This document shows, one piece after another, positions 53,512-62,818 of a stretch of DNA of 64,000 bases. The stretch is from Stramonita haemastoma (taxonomy: Eukaryota; Mollusca; Gastropoda; Neogastropoda; Muricidae). The stretch's first letter is position 1; each line of letters opens with the position of its first letter. The stretch spans positions 34,992,217 to 35,056,216 of the forward strand of contig CM060344.1 of assembly GCA_030674155.1 (NCBI GenBank). The letters are read 5' to 3'. The position numbers and the translations under genes are program-made. Below the pieces are notes generated by a model. It searched no databases, was not told the origin of the DNA, and saw only the letters and a program-made list of their open reading frames with translations.

Positions 53512-54821
53512 GAGCTTACCTAGGTCTTGCCCCAGTGACCATCGTCCACAACGTTTCCATCTGGCTGGCCGGAGAACTCGACCACGTCCACAGCCTCACC
53601 CTGCGACACCGCGGCCTGCTGTCCATCAAACAGGGAGGCCACACCTCCCGCCGACCCCCGAACTCCGCCCTCTTGACCTCCCTGCGTGTGCAGGACCACT
53701 CGACCTTGCAAGCCGTCCGCACCAACTTTTCGGCTGACAGCGGAATGCTGTTGGAGGTGGATTCTGTGTTGATTGAAGGCGGGGGCAATGTCATGGCCAC
53801 CAACTTGACCCTGGACGTGACCTCTCTCTCCATCGATGACGGAGGAAGTCTGCATGCAGACGGTGTAGGCTACGCTTCAGACACCCCCATCAGCGCCACC
53901 ATCAACATCGGGCGTGGAGGAAGCAGCGCTGAAGGCTCTTCAGGGGGAGGCTACGGAGGCAGCAGCGGCTTCGGGGCAGGAACCCTGGTAACTGGAATCC
54001 CCTACGGAGATTTCTTCGAACCCGACGACATCGGCAGCGCGGGAGGAGGGGGAACAACCGCGGGAGGCAACGGGGGTGGTCTCCTCCTGATCCGCGTCAA
54101 CGGGACGCTGTGGTTGGACGGAGAGATTCGCGCGGACGGCGCCCCGGCCCGGAACCGGTTCGGAGGTGGGGGGTCAGGGGGCACAGTTCACCTGAAGGTC
54201 AACCACTTCAAAGGCTTCGGCAACGTCACCACCAACGGCGGAGCCCAGTTCCCAGCAGGCACCGGGGGAGGGGGGTCAGGGGGCAGGGTCGCCGTCAAGT
54301 TCTGGCGTAACGAGACCTTCCGCGGGAGCTTCCAGGCTCATGGGGGGTACGCCAACATCAGCCACGCGAGGGTCGAACCTGGGGGCCCCGGCCCCATCTT
54401 CCTGTTCCACGAGGGAAATACCCACAAAACCCTGCTGGTGGAAAACGGCTTCCTGCGTAGCCGCACCGTGGGAAAGGTAGCTGATTTCTCGGATCTCGCC
54501 CACGATTTCTTCAAGGCTTGGATTCTGGAGAGGGACACGGATCGGAGATACCTGGACGGTCTCAATCGCTCCCTCACCTTTGACGAGCTGCAGGTGTATG
54601 GGAACGCTCACCTGGTGGTTTTGCCCAGGGATGCCCAGGCAGGTGTGTTCTTGCACTTTCGCCACATGATCGGGGATCGCTCAGGTGTGTTGCATGTGGG
54701 GCCCGGCCAGGTGATGGATCTGAAGAGGAGGCACCTGGATCTTCCTTTCAGCACCTACGTTTATCGTACCGCTTACCTGGGCCTGGCTCCTGACACGGAT
54801 ATCGACCAGGTGTTTGTTCAG
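53512..54821 (+). CDS. Giant gene E24, module 6 in one uninterrupted exon
   Basis: Acceptor ATTCCCAG, donor GTGAGG from 54822. Clean frame of 436 codons. Starts AYLGLAPVTIVHNVSIWLAG ELDHVHSLTL, which continues VYSG of E23 exactly as VYRTAYLGLAP runs on later in this same exon; the match bridges the 11.7 kb intron. Then VLIEGGGNVMATNLTLDVTS, DDGGSLHADGVGYAS, GGYGGSSGFGAG, YGDFFEPDDIGSAGGGG, LLLIRVNGTLWLDGEIRADG, GGGGSGGTVHLKV, GGRVAVKFWRNETF, GGPGPIFLFHEG, TLLVENG, FDELQVYGNAHLVVL, MIGDRSGVLHVGPGQVMDL, LDLPFSTYVYRTAYLGLAP. Phase 0 out. Confidence 0.97.
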
Positions 54822-55391
54822 GTGAGGAGAGTAGGGGGGGGGGGGGGGGGGGGGGGGGGTGGTGTGGTTGTTGGTGTGAGTGAGTTGGTAGTGTTTTCAC
54901 CTTTGTCTTTTATTTTTTTTTTACCTTTGTTTTACTGATAGCATTAGCAGCCAGATTCTGATAGCATTAGCAGCCAGATTCTTTCTTGTACAGGTGATTT
55001 CACAATGGAATGCTTCCATCTTTTGTCTTACTGATCGATAGCATCAGCAGCCAGATTCTTTCTTGTACAGGTGATTTCACAGTGGAATGTTTTCACCTTT
55101 TGTTTCAGTGATCAATAGCATTAGCAGCCAGATTCTTGTACAGGTGACAAGAACTGGATTGGTAAGAATTACTGGAATCAGTCTGTGGGAAGATAATTAT
55201 CCCAGTTCACCAGCATGACTCTAGCTGGTGTATTACAGTGATGTCAGCTGTACCCACTAACTATCTCACCTGCACACCTTACAAGATAAATAAATAAATA
55301 AATGTAAAAAATCATTTAAAAAATTTTTTTTAAAGTAAACAAACAAACAAATATTAAAAATAAAATAAAATAAAACAACTCTCCCCACCAG
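54822..55391. other. Intron 24 with G run and local triplication
   Basis: A poly-G tract of about 25 bases starts 12 bases past the donor. The segment ATAGCATTAGCAGCCAGATT CTTTCTTGTACAGGTGA occurs three to four times at 54940-55150; each has GTACAG|GTGA, acceptor- and donor-like, but no exon sequence. Confidence 0.85.
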
Positions 55392-55719
55392 GTGGAGGGC
55401 ACTCTGGACCACATCCACAACCTGACCCTGATCGCTGGAGGTCAGCTCCGCCTCTTCCCCTCGGGCTCCACTGGCTCCCAGCCCCCTCTGGCATACGCCA
55501 TCAACGGAACAACCGTCGTCAAGGCGCGTTCCCTCATCAACGCCTCTGCGCCCTTTGCCCCCAACTTCACCTACGCCCTGACCTTTGGTTGGCTGACGGT
55601 GGAAGGGGGCGGGGCTTTGCGGGGCAAGGACCTGTCAATCAAAGCTGTGGACGTCACCGTGGACGACGGGGGTGAGATTGACGTCAGTGATGGAGGGTTT
55701 CTGCCCGGACACGGCCCAG
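55392..55719 (+). CDS. Giant gene E25, HIHNLTL to DVSDGG
   Basis: Acceptor CCCCACCAG, donor GTGAGA from 55720. Clean. Encodes VEGTLDHIHNLTLIAGGQLR LFPSG, FTYALTFGWLTVEGGGALRG KDL, VDVTVDDGGEIDVSDGGFLP GHGPG. Matches NLTL..GG.L.L, LTVEGGG.L.G and NVTVD..G of module 7. One base out. Confidence 0.96.
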
Positions 55720-55774
55720 GTGAGAGGAGTTTGTTTGTTTGTTTATTTTATTTATGTATTTTATTTATTTAGTT

Positions 55775-56062
55775 AGTTAAAGTCTGTCCCAGCCTAAGGC
55801 TCATCAGGCCGGTGCTTATCCTGGTTTCTGTTGCGTTAAGCGACTGAGAGTCATAGACTCCCCCCTGGATAGGACGCCAGTCTATCACAGGGTTAACCCC
55901 CAACACAAGGTTAGTACCCTTTTACACTGGGTGGGGTGAGAAAATAGCCGTAAAGTGCCTTTTCCAAGGGCACAACGCCATAGCCGAAAGCTGGGATCGA
56001 ACCCGCAACCTTTAGATTACAAGTCCAACACTCTAACCACTAGACTACAGCGGCGGCATTTA
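55775..56062 (-). mobile_element. SINE-B copy, antisense, with tRNA head
   Basis: AAAGTCTGTCCCAGCCTAAG to GGGATCGAACCCGCAACCTT and ACCACTAGACTACAGCGGCG. Full-length, inverted relative to the gene. Confidence 0.93.
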
Positions 56063-56094
56063 TTTATTTATTCATTATTCATTATTTTATTCTT

Positions 56095-56335
56095 TTATAT
56101 CAAGGACAATGGAATAAACACAGGTGTCAGTTCCCCTACTTTCAGCTCCTCTCAGCTGCTAATTAATCCTCCCATCCCAGCCCAGAAGTGGCCAGCTGGT
56201 GCTGTTTATTTATAGCAGGGACTGACCCACACTTGGACTAGGTGAAAGGAAGGTGCGTGCTAAATTTAACACTCTGGACTAAGTGATGTTGGATTTGTGC
56301 GCTGTGTAAGCACTCGTGTGCTTTTTTACATCTTT
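56095..56335 (-). mobile_element. SINE-A tail carrying an inserted Repeat-G
   Basis: ATATCAAGGACAATGGAATAA is interrupted at about 56118 by Repeat-G (56125-56300: TTTCAGCTCCTCTCAGCTGC, ACACTTGGACTAGGTGAAAG, CTAAGTGATGTTGGATTTGT) and resumes at GTAAGCACTCGTGTGCTTTT. Confidence 0.8.
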
Positions 56336-56850
56336 TTATTTTATTATTTAATTATTTATTTATTTATTCTTTTATATCGAGGATAATGGAATAAGCACTC
56401 ATGTCTTTTAAAAAAAATTTTTTTTTTACATATTTTCATTTTATTTATTTATTTATTCTTTTGTGTCCAGGATAATGGAATAAGCACTCACGTGCTTTTT
56501 TTTTACATATTTTTTATTTCATTATCTATTTATTTATTTATTCTTTTGTATCGAGGATAATGAAATAAGCACTCATGTGCTTTTTTTTTATATCATATTT
56601 TTATTTTATTGTATATTTATTTATTTATTCTTTTATTGCGAGGACAATGGAATAAGCACTCATGTGCTTTTTACATATTTTTAATTTTTTTTATTCTTTT
56701 ATATTGAGGATAATGGAATAAGCACTCGTGTGCTTTTTTTTAAACATATTTTTATTTTATTATTTATTTATTTATTCTTTTCTATCGAGGATAATGGAAT
56801 AAGCACTCATGTGCTTTTTTACATATTTAAAAATTATTTATTTATTCTTT
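56336..56850. repeat. Tandem array of SINE-A tails, about 75 bp unit
   Basis: TTATTTATTCTTTTATATCG, AGGATAATGGAATAAGCACT, CATGTGCTTTTTTTTACATA, TTTTTATTTTATT repeats about six to seven times before a complete SINE-A. The SINE's own 3' end has become a satellite. Confidence 0.95.
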
Positions 56851-57178
56851 TATATCGAGGATAATGGAATAAGCCGTCATGTGCTCTTTTACATCTAGTC
56901 CCCGTGTGTCTGCAGTTTTGTAAATCTTGTCATCTGTTCCTACCGGCACATGATGGCCTACTCTTACAAAAGGCGTAACAGGATTTAACATGTGCACAAG
57001 ATATTCTGCATGCATTGGCACATGGGATCTCAGTTTATAGTCTCATCTGAAGGACTTTAGGGGAGAGTGGAGTCAGCACTGATGTTAACTCCAGGGGAAA
57101 AATCTCCTCGATCGGGAATCAACCCAGGTTATCAAATTGTGAGCGCAATGTTCTGACCACTAGGCTATCCCGTGTCCC
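56851..57178 (-). mobile_element. SINE-A, full-length reference copy
   Basis: TATATCGAGGATAATGGAAT, CTACCGGCACATGATGGCCT, TCTCATCTGAAGGACTTTAG, TCCTCGATCGGGAATCAACC, CTGACCACTAGGCTATCCCG. The head reads as a tRNA on the minus strand. Confidence 0.93.
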
Positions 57179-57254
57179 CTCCACACACCCCCACCCCCCC
57201 ACCCCCTGTGGGGGATGGACGATGGGTGGGAGGGTGTGGACAGGAGTCGTGTTG

Positions 57255-57411
57255 TAATGTAATGGGTGTATACCTGTATACCTCCCTCCTCCCTCATCAT
57301 CATCATTTCCCACCTGTTCCACAGCTCCAGGTATACCTCATCACTAATGTAATGGGTGTATACCTGTATACCTCCCTCCCTCATCATCATCATTTCCCAC
57401 CTGTTCCACAG
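57255..57411. repeat. Acceptor-edge duplication of E26
   Basis: CACCTGTTCCACAG|CTCCAGGTATACCTCATC is present ending at 57342 and again at the true junction; the repeat continues TAATGTAATGGGTGTATACC, TGTATACCTCCCTCC, ATCATCATCATTTCC. One extra copy of about 80 bp, plus a partial start at 57256. Confidence 0.93.
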
Positions 57412-57585
57412 CTCCAGGTATACCTCATCGGCTGGGCCACAGCGGAGCGTCTCACGGAGGGATGGGGGGGCGGGGTGGATGTGGGGGGTACGTCACCTGC
57501 CGTCTCCCCAGAAACCACCCCTACAATGACTTGTACTGGCCCTCCCAGTATGGCAGTGGGGGAGCTGGAGACAGTGGGGGCATTG
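57412..57585 (+). CDS. Giant gene E26, GASHGGMGGRGG block
   Basis: Acceptor GTTCCACAG chosen because it alone keeps the phase left by E25; donor GTGAGT from 57586. Encodes APGIPHRLGHSGASHGGMGG RGGCGGYVTCRLPRNHPYND LYWPSQYGSGGAGDSGGIG. GASHGG and YNDLYWPSQYGSGG match the module order. One base out. Confidence 0.93.
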
Positions 57586-57589
57586 GTGA

Positions 57590-57730
57590 GTGACTGCCTG
57601 ACTGTCTGTTTGTTTTTCATTTAAAGTCTATTCACTCTTGGTGATATTAGACTTAAACAAGCATCAAAAGTAGCTAAAACAAACCCAACAAATAAAACAA
57701 ATAAATTCAAAAGAAAACCTATAACATATA

Positions 57731-57800
<70 letters not shown>

Positions 57801-57895
57801 TATATATGTTATTGTATGTGTAATTCTGTGTGAGTGATTAAAAGACAGTGAAGACCTATGATACACACCAGCAATGACTGGACTCTGCTAATTCT
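57590..57895. other. Start of intron 26, (TA)n
   Basis: Unique sequence, then about 85 bp of TA/CA dinucleotides at 57725-57810. No gene. Confidence 0.8.
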
Positions 57896-58399
57896 GTTGA
57901 CTCAGGGGGAGGTAACTGTTAACTCTGTTGGTTCAGGGGGAGGTAACTGTTAACTTTGTTGGTTCAGGGGGAGGTAACTGTTAACTCTGTGGACTCAGGG
58001 GGAGTAACTGTTAACTCTGTGGACTCAGGGGGAGGTAACTGTTAACTTTGTTGACTCAGGGGGAGGTAACTGTTAACTTTGTTGACTCAGGGGGAGGTAA
58101 CTGTTAACTTTGTTGACTCAGGGGGAGGTAACTGTTAACTCTGTTGGCTCAGGGGGAGGTAACTGTTAATTCTGTGGACTCAGGGGGAGGTAACTGTTAA
58201 CTCTGTGGACTCGGGGGAGGTAACTGTTAACTTTGTTGACTCAGGGGGAGGTAACTGTTAACTCTGTTGACTCAGGGGGAGGTAACTGTTAACTCTGTTG
58301 ACTCAGGGGGAGGTAACTGTTAATTCTGTGGACTCAGGGGGAGGTAACTGTTAACTCTGTGGACTCAGGGGGAGGTAACTGTTCACTCTGTTGACTCAG
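57896..58399. repeat. 31 bp acceptor-edge array of E27, sixteen extra copies
   Basis: Unit TTGACTCAGGGGGAGGTAAC TGTTAACTCTG. The true E27 edge TTGACTCAGGGGAGGTAACTT is the seventeenth copy. Fifteen of the sixteen extra copies keep a CAG acceptor (one has TCGGGGG). The CAG is followed by five G's in all but the last unit, which has four. Each unit also carries GTTAAC, giving stops in one frame. Confidence 0.97.
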
Positions 58400-58548
58400 G
58401 GGAGGTAACTTGAGGCTGGAGGTGTCTCACACACTGACTGTGGACGGCTTCATTCGCGCCAACAGCCGACCCGTCAAGGCAGACAACCGCGCTCTGTGCA
58501 GTGGGGGCAGCGGAGGAAGCATCCTCATCCACACTGTCAACATCACAG
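58400..58548 (+). CDS. Giant gene E27, frame off by one at its start
   Basis: Acceptor GACTCAG, donor GTCTGG from 58549. From 58410 the frame reads LRLEVSHTLTVDGFIRANSR PVKADNRALCSGGSGGSILI HTVNITG, the DG.I.A and GGSGGSI.IH part of module 7. With only four G's after the CAG, the phase from E26 does not fit; five G's, as in the upstream copies, would restore GGGNLRLEV. A missing G or a different upstream acceptor is possible. One base out. Confidence 0.85.
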
Positions 58549-58569
58549 GTCTGGTTCATGTTTTTGCAA

Positions 58570-58596
58570 TATGTATGTTATATATATGTGTGTGTG

Positions 58597-58653
<57 letters not shown>

Positions 58654-58890
58654 GTGTGTATATATATATATGTGTGTATATCTATATCTATATCTATCTG
58701 TGTGTTTGTAAACACCACTTTATCTCTCTCTCTGTCTCTCTCTGACTGTCTGTCTCTCTGTCTGTCTGTCTGTGTCTTTCTCTCTCTCTCTGTCTGTCAG
58801 TTTGTCTGTCTCTCTCTGTGTCTGTCTGTCTCTCTGTCTGTGTCTGTCTGTCTGTGTCTGTCTGTCTGTCTGTCTGTGTCTGTCTGTCTG

Positions 58891-58922
<32 letters not shown>

Positions 58923-58985
58923 CCTCTCTCTCCCTCCCTGTTTGTCTTTATATGTATATAGAGAGAGAGAGAGAGAGAGATGGAT
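58570..58985. repeat. TA/GT and (TCTG)n microsatellites, GA tail
   Basis: Starts about 25 bp after the E27 donor. Confidence 0.95.
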
Positions 58986-58994
58986 ACATAGATA

Positions 58995-59262
58995 GACAGT
59001 TAAAGTCTGTCCCGAGCCTAAGGCTCATCAGGCCGGTGCTTATCCCGGTTTCTGTGGCGTTAAGCGACCGAGAGTCATAGACTCCCCCCTGGATAGGACG
59101 CCAGTCTATCGCAGGGTTAACCCCCATCACAAGGTTGGTACCCCTTTTACACCTGGATGGGGTGAGAAAATAGCCGTAAAGTGCCTTTTCCAAGGGCACA
59201 ATGCCATAGCGTTTTAGATTACGAGTCCAAAGCCCTAACCACTAGACTACAGCGGCGATAGA
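58995..59262 (-). mobile_element. SINE-B copy, antisense
   Basis: AAAGTCTGTCCCGAGCCTAA to CACAATGCCATAGC, then TTAGATTACGAGTCCAAAGC and ACTAGACTACAGCGGCG. The box B segment (GGGATCGAACCCGCAACC) is deleted. Confidence 0.9.
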
Positions 59263-59304
59263 TAGATAGATAAATAGATAGATATATATACACATAATAT
59301 AGAT

Positions 59305-59756
59305 TGACAGCTACCAGCAATCCTGTCATTTACCTTTTCCAGGCAGTCACACAGGGGCCATAGAAGCAGTGGGCGGGGTCAGCGACACAGTGAAGGGTTG
59401 GGCCAGGAGAAGAAGATTGACAGCTACTTACAATCCTGTTATTATTTCTTTTCTTTTCTTTTTTTATTATTTGTTTTACCAGGCAGTCACACAGGGGCCA
59501 TAGAAGCAGTGGGCGGGGTCAGCGACACAGAGAAGGGTGGGGCCAGAGGAAGATTGACAGCTACTTACAATCCTGTTATTATTTCTTTTCTTTTCTTTTT
59601 TTATTATTTGTTTTACCAGGCAGTCACACAGGGGCCATAGAAGCAGTGGGCGGAGTCAGCGACACAGAGAAGGGTGGGTCCAGAGGAAGATTGACAGCTA
59701 CTTACAATCCTGTTATTATTTCTTTTCTTTTCTTTTTTTATTATTTGTTTTACCAG
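59305..59756. repeat. ~138 bp acceptor-edge array of E28, three extra copies
   Basis: Unit: GATTGACAGCTACTTACAAT CCTGTTATTATTTC, CTTTTTTTATTATTTGTTTT ACCAG|GCAGTCACACAGGGGCC ATAGAAGCAGTGGGCG. Copies of the acceptor plus about 60 bases of exon lie at 59342, 59482 and 59619 before the true one. In the copies the exon copy ends at AGAAGGGTGGGGCCAGAGGA. Confidence 0.97.
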
Positions 59757-60001
59757 GCAGTCACACAGGGGCCATAGAGGCAGTGGGCGGAGTCAGCGAC
59801 ACTGTGAAGGGAGGGGGCGGGGCAGGGGGGAGGGTGGGGGTGTATCACTCCACCCACCTCTCCATGCCCCCCTTCCGGGGTCGCTACAACGTGCACGGGG
59901 GTCAGCCGGCGCCCTCTGGTGGCGCGGAGGCGGGAGCGTCGGGAACAGTGTACCTGTTTGACAGCAAGACCAGTCATGACACCTTGATTGTGGATAATGG
60001 G
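59757..60001 (+). CDS. Giant gene E28, GGRVGVYH to TLIVDNG
   Basis: Acceptor TTTACCAG, donor GTAGGT from 60002. Encodes SHTGAIEAVGGVSDTVKGGG GAGGRVGVYHSTHLSMPPF, YNVHGGQPAP, SGTVYLFDSKTSHDTLIVDN G. Ends the last complete module with GTV.LF and TLIVDN. Phase 0 out. Confidence 0.95.
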
Positions 60002-60164
60002 GTAGGTGTGTGTGTGTGTGTGTGGGAGGGGGTATGTGTTTGGTGTGTGTTGTGTTGTGTTGTGTGTGTGTGAAAGTCAAAGTCAAAGTCAAATTTTTTT
60101 TTACAGATGGTACATTGAGTACGCAAAACACTTGCTTTTTTTCATCAAGCCAAGTGTGTGTGTG

Positions 60165-60206
<42 letters not shown>

Positions 60207-60365
60207 ATGTGTGTGTGTGCTGGTCTTCAATTTCTATGTCTGTTCACATAACAGTGATATTAGACAAAAAGATTGGGGGGGAGGGAGTATGTGTTTGTGT
60301 GTGTGTTGTGTTTTTGTTGTGTTGTGTTGTGTGTGTGTTGTGTGTTTGTGTGTGTGTGTGTTTCT
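60002..60365. repeat. GT-rich tracts from the E28 donor onward
   Basis: Donor GTAGGTGTGTGTGTG merges into (GT)n; further GT at 60150-60215 and 60290-60365. Confidence 0.95.
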
Positions 60366-60374
60366 AGTCTATTC

Positions 60375-60590
60375 TTTTATTTCAGGGATACTGGAATAAG
60401 CACGTATGTGCTTTTTGTAACCCAGTCCGGGAGTGTATGCAATTTTGTCAATTCCGTCATCCGTTTTCACGGGGACACAATGGCCTACTCTTCCAAAAAG
60501 CAGAACTGGGTTTTAGCATGCGCACAAGATGTTCTGCATGCGTTCACACTCAGGACCTCAGCTTATAGTCTCATCCAAAGGAGAAGACCA
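60375..60590 (-). mobile_element. SINE-A copy, diverged
   Basis: TATTTCAGGGATACTGGAATA, GGCCTACTCTTCCAAAAAGC, GCACAAGATGTTCTGCATGC, TATAGTCTCATCCAAAGGAG. Confidence 0.85.
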
Positions 60591-60633
60591 GACTCTGTGC
60601 ATCCCATCCAGTGAGGGAGCACTGAAGAAAAAG

Positions 60634-60740
60634 AAGTCGAAGTCAGATGTGCAGGCACTGAATGGCAGCACAATGCATTTTGGTTTGTATGACAGACAAT
60701 GATAGTTGCTGTATGACATTTGACAGAGAAGAAGAAGTAG
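60634..60740 (+). mobile_element. Interspersed Repeat-F copy, diverged
   Basis: AGTCAGATGTGCAGGCACTG, TTGTATGACAGACAATGATA, GACAGAGAAGAAGAAG. Confidence 0.7.
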
Positions 60741-60844
60741 ATAGATGTAGTTGAATACCTGTGCCCATGGTGAAAGCAATCGATTGAAAATCATAGTTGA
60801 TTTTCCCTTCGTCCCAGCTGTCATTTTTCCCCCACTTTATATTT

Positions 60845-61075
60845 ATTTATTTATTTATTTTTCTTTCATATATCGAGTAATTTTAATGTTGTCAAGACAG
60901 GCCCCTTGAGGAGTTGTGCCTTTCTTTTTTCCATCCCATCCAGCCACTGTGTATGCGATGCCACTTTGTGTAAATGTCAATCTGTTCCCACCCAGCGAAC
61001 AATCGTATTGGACCTATCTCTTTAACGAAAAGCGGAAACAGGAAATTAACATGTGGCCCAAGAAAGTGATGTGCA
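60845..61075 (-). mobile_element. SINE-A copy, strongly diverged
   Basis: CATATATCGAGTAATTTTAA, CAATCTGTTCCCACCCAGCG, ACGAAAAGCGGAAACAGGAA, ATTAACATGTGGCCCAAG. Confidence 0.6.
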
Positions 61076-61192
61076 ACATGTTATGACTCTTAGGTGTCAG
61101 CGCTTAGACTGTAGGGATAGTTGATATATACACATGTATAACCCTGTGTGAAAGTGCTCACAGTTTCCTCCCCTTTCTCACCTGTCTCTCAG

Positions 61193-61545
61193 GGGAGATC
61201 ACCCGTCGCGGAGCAGACGTCCATGCCGAACATCGGCCGCCGTCTGGATTTTTCCTCGCCCCCCTCCTCCCACAGCAAATCCAAAACCTTCACCGCCACC
61301 TCTGGATTCACCGTCACCTCCTCCGCCAACATCTACAACTACCACACCACTACAGTTGTCACGACAACCCCAACAGGGCACCACCTATCTGCTGCAGTAT
61401 CTCTTTGACCAAACGCTGCACTCCGACCCCTACCAGTTCTTCATGGCCGACACCAGCACGCCGTCCTGACCCTTGACCTCAAGGGAGACTACCGCGTGAA
61501 CCGCCTGAGGTCTTCCCGCAGGCGCGGTTTCCTACCAAGTTCAAG
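61193..61545 (+). CDS. Giant gene E29, start of C-terminal discoidin-like domain, frame broken
   Basis: Acceptor GTCTCTCAG, donor GTCGGT from 61546. Phase 0. Pieces: GRSPVAEQTSMPNIGRRLDF, KTFTATSGFTVTSSANIYNY HTTTVVTTT; break near 61372; QQGTTYLLQYLFDQTLHSDP YQFFMADTST; break near 61462; HAVLTLDLKGDYRVNRLR; break near 61512; VFPQARFPTKFK. The HAVLTLDLKGDYRVNRLRVF stretch resembles the core strands of F5/8 type C / galactose-binding domains (family knowledge; not searched). Three indels in 180 bp suggest errors or decay. Confidence 0.72.
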
Positions 61546-61633
61546 GTCGGTGTTGGTGAAAAGAAAGAAAAGTCGATGTTAGTGAAGTGTTATCGTGATT
61601 TTGAATTCTTGGGAGTTATTTTAATTTACATGC

Positions 61634-62070
61634 ATGAAGTCGGATATGCTGGGCCTGACTTGGTAGAGGCTTAACCCTCTTGCATTTGGATTCCCTGAAC
61701 ACAAACTGCCCCTAGATTTTGCATTCCATCACAAAATCAGGTCAGACACACATGCTTGCTGGCCTTTTCCTCTTCTTAAGTACATACCAGCAGCTATAGA
61801 TTACTTCCAGACCTCTACAGGGTTTCTCCTTCTAGCATGATAGAGCTTTGACATGTGGTAGTAATTAGTGATGGTCACAGCGTGATGGAAATCTACTGTG
61901 TGTAAATTCCGGTAAATCCCGGATCAGGACATTACTAGTGGTGGTATAAATTGAGTTAAATTCCGGAAATCCCAGATCGGACTAGAGGGTTAATGGTAGC
62001 GTGATGCACTTTTCGCTCATATGACAGACAGTAACAGTTGCTGTCTGAGCGTTCAGTGAAGAAGAAGATG
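61634..62070 (+). mobile_element. Interspersed Repeat-F interrupted by the MITE
   Basis: Left part ATGAAGTCGGATATGCTGGG to TTGGTAGAGGC; right part from 61994 TGGTAGCGTGATGCACTTTT, CGCTCATATGACAGACAGTA, GAGCGTTCAGTGAAGAAGAA. The intact order is seen at 29463. Confidence 0.85.
61671..61993. mobile_element. TTAA-flanked MITE, copy 2 (piggyBac-type ends)
   Basis: TTAACCCTCTTGCATTTGG at the left, GACTAGAGGGTTAA at the right: inverted CCCTCT/AGAGGG termini inside TTAA duplications. 323 bp, no coding capacity. TTAA target with CCC-start termini is the hallmark of piggyBac-type elements. Confidence 0.88.
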
Positions 62071-62214
62071 AGTTATTTTCTTCAATATTTGATGCATCTC
62101 ACGACAGAAAGCAGTCACATGGGGTAGGCTACCTCGCTGTTTCTTCGCACACAAGATCATTGCTGTAGTGAGTGGCCTGAATTACATGCTGAAAAATCTG
62201 TCATGACTGTAAGC

Positions 62215-62540
62215 GGAAATGATATCAATACAAAACAACACAATTTGATACAATGCAATACACAACAATGTGATACAATACAAAGCAATACAATCCAAAA
62301 GAATATGATTCAAAACAAAACAATACGATATAATATAATATGGTACAATACAAAAGATTATGATACAAAACAAAACAATGCGATATAATATAATATGGTA
62401 CAATACAAAACAATATGATACAATATAAAACAAATACAACCCCCCCAAAAAAAAACACAACACAAAACAATAGCAAAACAAAAAACATATAACAAAACAA
62501 TATGATACAATGCAATATGACACAATACATGACGTCAACA
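62215..62540. repeat. ACAATACAAAACAATATGAT minisatellite
   Basis: About 16 degenerate copies of a ~20 bp unit. Confidence 0.92.
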
Positions 62541-62700
62541 TCTTGCGCACACGTTAAATCTTGTTGCGCTTTTTGAAAAAGTAGGCCATTGTGTGTTGGT
62601 GGGAACGGATGACAACATTTTCTAAACCACATACACACAGGGACTGGATGTCAAAAAAGCACAAGAGTGCTTATCCCATTATCCGCAAAATAAAAGTGAA
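62540..62700 (+). mobile_element. SINE-A copy, sense, 5'-truncated
   Basis: ACATCTTGCGCACACGTTAA, GTGTGTTGGTGGGAACGGAT, TGTCAAAAAAGCACAAGAGT, TTATCCGCAAAATAAAAG, followed by (AAAT)n to 62810. Confidence 0.9.
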
Positions 62701-62818
62701 TGAATGAATAAACAAATAAATGAAGAAATAACTAAGTAAATAAATAAATAAATAAATAAAAGAATAAATAAATGAATAAATAAAAGAATAAATAAACAAA
62801 TAACATAACATTTTTCAG

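Noticed and set aside
57896..58399. CRISPR-like or satellite origin of the 31 bp array
   Set aside because: No variable spacers; the unit is the acceptor region of the adjoining exon.
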